A stretch of DNA of 59,500 nucleotides. It comes from Mycobacterium sp. 852002-51961_SCH5331710. Lineage in GTDB: Bacteria; Actinomycetota; Actinomycetes; Mycobacteriales; Mycobacteriaceae. Within the stretch, counting starts at the first letter, position 1. Every line of letters starts with the position of its first letter. The notes beneath the pieces are model-generated. The model worked only from the letters and a program-made list of their open reading frames with translations. It searched no databases and was not told where the DNA came from. Below are positions 53,237 to 59,500 of the stretch, one piece after another. The position numbers and the translations under genes were made by a program. The stretch spans positions 1 through 59,500 of the forward strand of contig NZ_LZSQ01000040.1 in NCBI RefSeq assembly GCF_001665535.1, read 5' to 3'.

Positions 53237-54570
53237 CAGCCACCCCCTCCCGGGGTCGGTTGGGGTTGCACGGGCGGCGCCGCTGGGACCGGTGGCGTCG
53301 GGGCTTCAGCCCCGTACGGACCCGCGAAGACCTCCGATGTGGTGGTCGCCTGCGACAGCCACGGCGCTGCCGGCGGTGGCGGCGCCACCGGCAACAGCGG
53401 TTGCGCCACCGGAGGCGGCGCCGCGGGCGCGGGCGTGCCTTCGGCAGGCGGCCCGGTCGGCGGCGGGGCAACCCCGAGCGACATCGGGCTGTAGGAGTAA
53501 TTGAGGTAGTACGGGTCCCCGGGGGCCGGTATCAATCTCGCGTTCTCGTCGCCCCACCGGGTGCCGAGCAGAAGCGTCCGCTTGAGCCGGGGGTACGTGA
53601 GATCGAAGCTCGCATAGAGGTTGATGTAATCCCCGCGGGTGATCCGATCGGCGAAGGTCGGACCGTACGGGAACGCGGTCGCCCACAGCAGTGCGAGATT
53701 CAGGTCGGGTCCGATGTCGGCAAGCGCGCCGAGCGCGGGCCCGAGGTTCTCCAGATCCTTGACCAGGTCGTCGCCGGCATCGTTGACCAGGCCGGCCGCG
53801 GTGTCCCCGAACTGGCCGAGCTTCTCCAGCGCGGCGGTCAGGTTCGGCCGTTCCTTGATCAGCACGTCGAGCGCGGGCGGAATCTCTTTCAGTGCGCGGT
53901 CGATCTTGTCCCGCTGACCCGCGAATGTGCCTGCGACACGGTTGAGTTGCTGGATCGAGGCGATGATGTTGTCACGCTGACTGTCGAGCACGCCGACGAA
54001 ATTGTCGAGCCGGGTCAACAATTCGCGGATCTGCGGTTCTCGCCCGTTCAACGCGGTGTTGAAATTGTGGATGACGTCGCCGATCTGACCGAGCCCGCCG
54101 CCGTTTACCACGGTGGCCAGCGACGACAGTGTCCGCTCGGTCGACGGATAGGTCGACGAGTCGCTCAGCGGGATCGTGGCACCGGCTGCGAGCCGGCCCT
54201 CCGGCTTTTCGCCCAGCGGCGGATTGAGGGCCAGGTGCATCGAGCCGAGCAGACTTGTCTGCCCGACGGTGGCGACCGCGTTGGCCGGCACCGTCACGTC
54301 GGGTTTGACCGAGATCTCGACGTCGGCATGCCAGTTGTCGACCGTCATTTTGCGGACGCTGCCGACGACGACGTCGTCGATCAGCACCGGCGAGTTCGCC
54401 TCCAGCGTCGCGACATTCGCTACCTGGACATGGTAGGTAGCGGCGTCCGGGCCGCGGCCGACCGCGCCGGGCAGCGGCAGTGAATTCACACCTTGGAACG
54501 AGCAGCCGGTCACCAGTAGCGCCAGGGCGGACCCGGCGACCGACCATCTCTTCACGGTTCGGCGGATCAT
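53236..54570 (-). CDS. mceE: Mce-family lipoprotein, MceE position
   Basis: A 444-residue lipoprotein with lipobox LLVTGC (lipidated Cys23), as in LprK/LprN. The MCE domain (YHVQVANVATLEANSPVLID, then DVVVGSVRKMTV) comes right after, then a helical region and a Pro/Ala-rich C-terminal tail from about residue 380. The anchor and position in the operon define it as MceE. The start overlaps the mceD stop by four bases (ATGA). Confidence 0.93.
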   Translation of the reverse strand: MIRRTVKRWSVAGSALALLVTGCSFQGVNSLPLPGAVGRGPDAATYHVQVANVATLEANSPVLIDDVVVGSVRKMTVDNWHADVEISVKPDVTVPANAVATVGQTSLLGSMHLALNPPLGEKPEGRLAAGATIPLSDSSTYPSTERTLSSLATVVNGGGLGQIGDVIHNFNTALNGREPQIRELLTRLDNFVGVLDSQRDNIIASIQQLNRVAGTFAGQRDKIDRALKEIPPALDVLIKERPNLTAALEKLGQFGDTAAGLVNDAGDDLVKDLENLGPALGALADIGPDLNLALLWATAFPYGPTFADRITRGDYINLYASFDLTYPRLKRTLLLGTRWGDENARLIPAPGDPYYLNYSYSPMSLGVAPPPTGPPAEGTPAPAAPPPVAQPLLPVAPPPPAAPWLSQATTTSEVFAGPYGAEAPTPPVPAAPPVQPQPTPGGGG

Positions 54571-56063
54571 CGTGGCGGCGCCCCTTCTGCAGGCAACAGG
54601 GGTGTGTTCGGCGCGACCGGCGCGGGTGACGGCGGAAGCAGCATGCCCTCCACGGACTTCGGCGGTTCCGGTTGCGCGGGCAGGTTGCTCAACACGTTGG
54701 GCGGCCCGGGTATCGGCGCGCCGGGGAAAAGCGCGGGGGACGGGATCGCGGGCGCATCGGGCCCACCGCCGGTGTACAACCCCGGCGGGCCGGGCGGTTG
54801 GTTCCAGCCGGGAGGCGGCGGTACATCGCCCACACCGGTGTAGGCCGACACTGTGGGGGGCGGTTCTGGCGGGTCACCCGGGCCGGCGCCCCCTGGCGCG
54901 AGTTTCGGATCGGTGATGATCTGCCGGTCCGGGGTGACCGCGGGCCGCAGGTAGGCATTGATCGGCAATGGAACGTTGTTGACGTTGAGCAGTCGCAGCG
55001 CCGGGCCGAGGTATTGCGCGCACAGCTTCGCGGTCTCGGGTGCGGTGACGTTCGCGACTGCCCCGACCATGCCGCAGATCATCTGCACCGGGTTGTTGAA
55101 GTTGACCAACGCGAATGCACCGGTGACCGATCCGCCGTTGGGATAGAAGATGTTCTGGAAGTTCGCGATCGCGTTCGGTGTGATGTGCAGGACATTCTCG
55201 AACGCCAACTTGTGGTCGACCAGGATCTGAGTGAGGCTGCCGAGTCGCTGAATCTGCTCGGATGTCTGGTCCCGGGTGCCGACGACGAAGCGCTGCACCT
55301 CTCCGATCGCCGTCGAGAGATTCGACAGCGCCGCATCCAGGTCGGACCTACTGTTGTCGAGGACGCTGGAAAGCGTCGCCAACCGGTTCTCGAACATCAC
55401 GATCTGCTGCTTGCTGTCGCGCAGCGCTGAGACGAAGGTCTGCAGATTCTTGATGATGTCGACGATGTTCCCGCTGCCTTCGGCGAAAGTCCTTGCCACA
55501 CCAGATAGTTGGGCCAGCGTCTGGCGCAGCTTGTCGCCGTTGCCGCCCATCGCGTTCGCCGCGCTGTCGATGAACCGCGACACCGAGGTATCCGACACAC
55601 CGGTCTGCGGTCCCAATTCATCGGAAAGCCGCATCAACTGGGTCTTGACCTCGTCCCACTCCACGGGCACCGCGGTCCGGTCACTGGGGATGACCGCCCC
55701 GTTCTTCATCGTCGGCCCGTCGCCGTTGCGGTACGCCGGAGTGAGTTGCACGTAACGTGCCGCCACCAGATTCTGCGCAACGATCACGGCCTTGGCGTCG
55801 GCCGGAACCGGCACGCCACGATCGACTTTGAGGGTCATCTTGGTTTGGGTGCCCTCGGGTGTGATCGACTCGATGGTGCCGACCTGGACACCGGACACCC
55901 GCACCTCGTCGCCGGGGTAGATGGCGGTCGCGGTCGGAAAGTACGCGGTGATCGTGGTCGGCCCGAAGAACACCTGGCGCACCAGGAAGGCCGCGCCGGC
56001 GATCAGACCGATGGCCAGCAGGATCGCTGTGCTGACCACCAGGCGCTTACGGGTTGCCATCAT
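54567..56063 (-). CDS. mceD: Mce-family protein, MceD position
   Basis: The 498-residue product has an N-terminal membrane helix (LVVSTAILLAIGLIAGAAFL), an MCE domain (TTITAYFPTATAIYPGDEVR, then VSGVQVGTIESI), a helical region and a proline/glycine-rich tail from about residue 388. The frame is open to 56150; ATG 56063 is chosen because AGGAG lies nine bases upstream, with ATG 56060 also possible. The gene overlaps the end of mceC by 17 bases. Confidence 0.9.
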   Translation of the reverse strand: MMATRKRLVVSTAILLAIGLIAGAAFLVRQVFFGPTTITAYFPTATAIYPGDEVRVSGVQVGTIESITPEGTQTKMTLKVDRGVPVPADAKAVIVAQNLVAARYVQLTPAYRNGDGPTMKNGAVIPSDRTAVPVEWDEVKTQLMRLSDELGPQTGVSDTSVSRFIDSAANAMGGNGDKLRQTLAQLSGVARTFAEGSGNIVDIIKNLQTFVSALRDSKQQIVMFENRLATLSSVLDNSRSDLDAALSNLSTAIGEVQRFVVGTRDQTSEQIQRLGSLTQILVDHKLAFENVLHITPNAIANFQNIFYPNGGSVTGAFALVNFNNPVQMICGMVGAVANVTAPETAKLCAQYLGPALRLLNVNNVPLPINAYLRPAVTPDRQIITDPKLAPGGAGPGDPPEPPPTVSAYTGVGDVPPPPGWNQPPGPPGLYTGGGPDAPAIPSPALFPGAPIPGPPNVLSNLPAQPEPPKSVEGMLLPPSPAPVAPNTPLLPAEGAPPR

Positions 56064-57150
56064 CGGGAAGATCTCCTGGCTGCGGAATTCCGTTGAACGG
56101 GAACGGCAATTCGGCCCGCGGGCCGGCCTGGTCCGGCGGTTGGCCTGCATTCATGCCGCGCCGGAACCCGAATGCGTAATCGAGGAACGGCTGCAGAATC
56201 TGACCGAAGATCAGGTTGGGCACGAGCGCGTTGTAGTAGGCGCCGTTGGCGACGATCTCGCCCTGCGTGAGGTAGTACTTGGCCGCGCCGGGCAACATCT
56301 TGGCGAGGTTGTCTCGGTTCTTCTCCAGCATCGCTATGACCGTGTTCAAGTCCTTCAGCGCCGGCGCGAGTTCCGCCTCGTTGTCGGCCACGATGCCGGT
56401 CAGCTCCTGCGACACCGCCGAGGTGGCGCGCAGCAGGCTGGTGATCGCGTAGCGGCGCTCGTTGAGCACGGCGAGCAGATCGTTGGAGTTGAGGATCAGC
56501 TCGTTGACCTGCCGACTGCGCTCGGCGAAGATCCCGGTGACGTCGCCGGCGGTCCGAAGGAGTTCGGCCAGGCTTTCGTTGCGGTTGTTCAACGACTTGG
56601 ACACCCGTGACAGGCCGTCGAACGTCGGACCCAATTGCGGCGCAACCTGATCCAGGGTGGCCGCAAGGGTGTCCAACGACTGGTTGAGAGTCTGGGTGTT
56701 CGTGTCGGCGGTGTTGGCGGTCAGCTCGCTGACCGCGTCGGTCAACGAATACGGCGACGACGTTCGCGATGTGGGGATCGGCTTGGTGCGGTCCAGGTTG
56801 CCGCTTCCGTCGGACTCCAGCGCCAGCACGCGCTCACCGAGCAACGTCCCGGTGCGGATGTGGGCGGTGGTGTCGGAACCGAGCGCGTACTTCCCGTCGA
56901 TGGTGAAGCCGACCAGCGCATCGCCGTTCACCAACTCCACCGACGAGACCGAACCCACCTTGATACCGGACACCGTGACGTCGTTACCGGTCGTGATCCC
57001 GCCCGCCTCGGTGAACAGCGCCTCGTAGCGCAGCGAGGTCGCCCAGGAGATGAGCCGTTCCGGCTGCAGGCCGATCGTGATGACGAGGACGATGAGGACA
57101 ACGCCGATGAAACCCGCCCTCATCAGCTGCGCACCGCGGTACTTGAGCAT
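56047..57150 (-). CDS. mceC: Mce-family protein, MceC position
   Basis: Encodes 367 residues: a membrane helix near the N-terminus (AGFIGVVLIVLVITIGLQPE), the MCE domain (FTEAGGITTGNDVTVSGIKV, then GSVSSVELVNGDAL), and a helical region ending in a short Pro-containing tail. ATG 57150 overlaps the mceB stop by one base (TAATG); the frame extends upstream to 57189 inside mceB. It lacks the long proline-rich tail of the D, E and F subunits. Confidence 0.91.
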   Translation of the reverse strand: MLKYRGAQLMRAGFIGVVLIVLVITIGLQPERLISWATSLRYEALFTEAGGITTGNDVTVSGIKVGSVSSVELVNGDALVGFTIDGKYALGSDTTAHIRTGTLLGERVLALESDGSGNLDRTKPIPTSRTSSPYSLTDAVSELTANTADTNTQTLNQSLDTLAATLDQVAPQLGPTFDGLSRVSKSLNNRNESLAELLRTAGDVTGIFAERSRQVNELILNSNDLLAVLNERRYAITSLLRATSAVSQELTGIVADNEAELAPALKDLNTVIAMLEKNRDNLAKMLPGAAKYYLTQGEIVANGAYYNALVPNLIFGQILQPFLDYAFGFRRGMNAGQPPDQAGPRAELPFPFNGIPQPGDLPDDGNP

Positions 57151-58175
57151 TACTCGTCCACGCACCTTCCCGTTTCTTGGCGGATCCACGGGAACACCAC
57201 GGTGCGGCCCTCCAGGTCGCTCGCCCGGAACGTGACACCGCAGATGTAGTACGGGAAGAACGCCCCGTACGAGCCGACGCGCGCGAGCTTGCGGTAGATC
57301 TCGGGCAGGCGCTGGATCGTCGCGTCGAGGCGATCCAGGTCGTTGTTGACGAACGGGGCCAACCGGGCCAACTGGTCGACCGTGTTGTTCAACGGTGCCC
57401 GCCCGCGGCTGAGAAGGTCTGCGAGCGAGGTGGTTCCGTTGTCCAGGGATTCGATCGCGGTGCCGATCGGGTCACGGTCGGCGGACAGTCCCTCGATGAG
57501 TTGGCTGAGCCTGTCGATCGCGCCGGTGAATTCGTCACCGTCCTTGGACAGGGTGTCGAGCGTGTCGCGCAGGCTGTCGATCAACTGCTCGACGATCTGA
57601 TTGTTGTCCGCCAGAGAATTGGTGAACGACGACGACTTCGAAAGCAGTGATTCCAGGGTACCGCCCTGGCCTTGCAGGATCTGGATCAGCGAGTTGGTGA
57701 GCCCGTTGACATCCTCTGGATTCAGGCCCTGGATAACGGGTTTGAGGCCGCCGAGCAGCAAGTCGAGGTCGAGCGCGGGTGCGGTGCGGTCGGCCGGTAT
57801 CTGGGCGCCGGCCGGCAGGATGCGGGCCGAGTCAGGCGTATCGATCAGTTCCAGGTAGCGGTCGCCGACCAGGTTGAGATAGCGGATCGCAGCCTTGGTG
57901 CCGGTAGTGAGCTTGGTGTTGCGGTCGGCGTCGAACTTGACCAGGACCTTCCTGTCGGCCTGCAGCGACACGTTCTTCACCGTGCCGACCCTGATACCGG
58001 CGATCCGCACGCTGTCGCCCGCCTTCAGCCGCGACGCATCGACGAAGACGGCCGAATATCCGTCTGTCGAACCGGTTCTCGACTCGCTGAAGACCACGAA
58101 CAAGAATGCGGTCAGCACCATCATGACCACTCCGAAGATGCTGAATTTGATCAGCGTGCCCGTTGAACGCGTCAT
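57150..58175 (-). CDS. mceB: Mce-family protein, MceB position
   Basis: Encodes 341 residues: an N-terminal helix (LIKFSIFGVVMMVLTAFLFV), the MCE domain (YSAVFVDASRLKAGDSVRIA, then GIRVGTVKNVSL), and a helical region. Near the C-terminus, YGAFFPYYICGVTFRASDLE and ETGRCVDE contain two cysteines, the usual MceB ending. Overlaps the mceA stop by four bases (ATGA). Confidence 0.93.
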   Translation of the reverse strand: MTRSTGTLIKFSIFGVVMMVLTAFLFVVFSESRTGSTDGYSAVFVDASRLKAGDSVRIAGIRVGTVKNVSLQADRKVLVKFDADRNTKLTTGTKAAIRYLNLVGDRYLELIDTPDSARILPAGAQIPADRTAPALDLDLLLGGLKPVIQGLNPEDVNGLTNSLIQILQGQGGTLESLLSKSSSFTNSLADNNQIVEQLIDSLRDTLDTLSKDGDEFTGAIDRLSQLIEGLSADRDPIGTAIESLDNGTTSLADLLSRGRAPLNNTVDQLARLAPFVNNDLDRLDATIQRLPEIYRKLARVGSYGAFFPYYICGVTFRASDLEGRTVVFPWIRQETGRCVDE

Positions 58176-59368
58176 CCTGGCATCCCAATCTGCGCGGTGT
58201 TGCGCGGCGGCCCGGGCAGCGGCCCGAACAGCCAGTTCTTGAGGCCCTCGGAGTTCAGCAGAATGCCCGCGTTGCCGTACTGGTTCGGGTTGGTTCCGAC
58301 GTCACCGACGATCATCGGCGGCACGAACTCCGGCGGCAGTTCCGGCAGCCCCAATTCCGTGCAGTAGTCACGGCCCCCGCTCTTGGCGGCGACCTTCGGC
58401 AAGTCACGCGGATAGCGATAGCGCTCGACGCCGAGCGTCAAACCCGCGTTGACGATGACGCCGGAGTACTGCGGCCCGGACTTCGAGAACGGAACGAGTC
58501 CGCCGATTCCGCACCACAACGAGGCCTTGTTCCTGTTGAGCAGTTCGGCGGTCGGCACCAGGAGGTGTGTTACGTCGGTCAGGCCCTGCCGATTTCCACC
58601 GATCACGTCGTTGCCGATATCGGCCAAACCTATTGCGCTGATCAAGAACTCGTCGAGGTTGTCCTGCTGGTCGACGATCGAATTGCTGACCTCCGTCGTG
58701 TTCTCGATTGTCGACAGCAGGTCCTGGGACCCGTCACCGTACGCGGTGAACGCCGGCACCGCCGCCTCGATGTCGTGCGCCAGGTTCGGCAGGCTCGGTT
58801 CGATCTTCGCCAGCAGGGCGTTGAAATCCTCCAGCGTCTGACCGAACTTCTCGCCCCGCCCGTTGAAGGCGGACGCGATCGCACCGAGTGTCTGGTTGAG
58901 CTTGGCCGGGTCGATCTTGTCGAGGACCTGAACCAGTTGCTGGAACACGGTATTGACCTCGACGGTCACATGCTTGCTTTGGATGACCTGCCCGGCGCGA
59001 AGTCGGTCCGCCGACGGGTCCGTCGGCGCGTTCATCTGGACGAACTTCGCGCCGAAGACGGTCGTCGAGGTGATGTCGACGTCGACGTTGCCCGGTATGA
59101 GCCGCAGCGCGGACCGATCCATCGCCAGGTGAAGCGCGGCGGTGCCGTCGGGACGCTCCTCGATCTTCTCGACCTGACCAACCTGGACGCCCCGCATCTT
59201 CACCTTGGCGTCGGGGTTCATCACCAGGCCCGCGCGATCCGAAATCACCGTCACCGGAACGGTATCGGCCCAGTCCCCGCGGAACAGGCTGATGGCCAGG
59301 GCGATGATCAGGCCGATGGCCACGATCAAGCCCAGACCCGTCAGGGGGCGAACGACACTGCTCTTCAT
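58172..59368 (-). CDS. mceA: Mce-family protein, MceA position
   Basis: The 398-residue product has an N-terminal helix (LTGLGLIVAIGLIIALAISL), the MCE domain (DRAGLVMNPDAKVKMRGVQV, then GQVEKIEERPDG), a helical region, and a C-terminal part with ASLWCGIGGLVPF and RDYCTELGLPEL (two cysteines) that resembles the Mce1A-type ending. It is first of the six mce genes and 9 bp downstream of yrbEB. Which of the mce1-mce9 operons this is cannot be decided from the sequence alone. Confidence 0.93.
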   Translation of the reverse strand: MKSSVVRPLTGLGLIVAIGLIIALAISLFRGDWADTVPVTVISDRAGLVMNPDAKVKMRGVQVGQVEKIEERPDGTAALHLAMDRSALRLIPGNVDVDITSTTVFGAKFVQMNAPTDPSADRLRAGQVIQSKHVTVEVNTVFQQLVQVLDKIDPAKLNQTLGAIASAFNGRGEKFGQTLEDFNALLAKIEPSLPNLAHDIEAAVPAFTAYGDGSQDLLSTIENTTEVSNSIVDQQDNLDEFLISAIGLADIGNDVIGGNRQGLTDVTHLLVPTAELLNRNKASLWCGIGGLVPFSKSGPQYSGVIVNAGLTLGVERYRYPRDLPKVAAKSGGRDYCTELGLPELPPEFVPPMIVGDVGTNPNQYGNAGILLNSEGLKNWLFGPLPGPPRNTAQIGMPG

Positions 59369-59377
59369 CGGCGCGAC

Positions 59378-59500
59378 CTATCCCGACAGGTTGAAGTTGC
59401 CGTTGGAACCGTAGATGGACAGTGAGACCAGCAAGGTGACCGATACGACGACCACCAGCGAGGTACGCACCGCGTTGCCCACAGCAACCCCCACACCCGA
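59378..59500 (-). CDS. yrbEB: YrbE-type permease (YrbEB), C-terminal fragment
   Basis: Only the last 40 codons are in the window. They read VGNAVRTSLVVVVSVTLLVS then LSIYGSNGNFNLSG, the conserved final membrane helix and tail of the MlaE-like YrbEB permease, which always precedes mceA. The 5' end lies beyond the right edge. Confidence 0.88.
   Translation of the reverse strand, partial: SGVGVAVGNAVRTSLVVVVSVTLLVSLSIYGSNGNFNLSG

Overview
The window is high-GC actinobacterial chromosome and is almost certainly from a non-tuberculous Mycobacterium (Mycolicibacterium type). The evidence is a type I fatty acid synthase beside acpS, a mycolate-pathway reductase, an mce operon, an L,D-transpeptidase of the LdtB type, and gene order from 0 to 29.7 kb that follows the Rv2498c-Rv2525c block of M. 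tuberculosis as I remember it. No insertion sequence, prophage or CRISPR array was seen.

Region 1 (0-6.6 kb) is a tightly overlapping minus-strand operon for leucine/isovalerate breakdown (accD1-accA1-fadE19-maoC-citE), running off the left edge. It diverges from a TetR regulator, and the gap holds two tandem palindromes. Region 2 (6.6-19.2 kb) is housekeeping and envelope functions: two tiny membrane proteins, an S9 peptidase, a proline-rich MmpS-like protein, an MFS protein, the mycolate reductase cmrA (apparently leaderless), a HerA-like ATPase, oligoribonuclease, tRNA-His and tRNA-Lys with good terminators, ldtB, a DUF3618 protein, bcp, an M20 peptidase and acpS. Region 3 (19.2-29.7 kb) is the giant fas gene, its roughly 0.5 kb upstream region and a Tat-exported DUF1906 protein.

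Region 4 (29.8-38 kb) departs from the M. tuberculosis order: an orphan solute-binding lipoprotein, a MerR regulator, an MFS protein, ChaB-like and LtrA-like proteins, an IspD-type cytidylyltransferase facing a degenerate IspD paralogue, and two Mce-associated membrane proteins coupled to that paralogue.

Region 5 (38-50.4 kb) is a catabolic cluster: two acyl-CoA synthetases, amidohydrolase, enoyl-CoA hydratase-like protein, VOC protein, Zn-type dehydrogenase, SDR, SnoaL-like protein, DUF35 protein, thiolase-like protein, TetR and cytochrome P450. Its promoter regions share an inverted repeat, TTCTC-N7-GAGAA or half-site variants; at one promoter the repeat exactly fills the 17-bp spacer between -35 and -10. 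The TetR/P450 pair has a separate 22-bp palindrome. Region 6 (50.4-59.5 kb) is two divergent secreted proteins and an mce operon (mceF back to mceA and the end of yrbEB), which runs off the right edge.

The working hypothesis for 36-59.5 kb is a lipid or terpenoid uptake-and-degradation island: Mce proteins import a hydrophobic substrate, P450 and dehydrogenases oxidise it, FadD enzymes activate it, and the hydratase-like, DUF35 and thiolase-like proteins shorten it. The substrate cannot be read from the sequence. Statements about M. tuberculosis orthologues and published functions are from memory; no database was searched.
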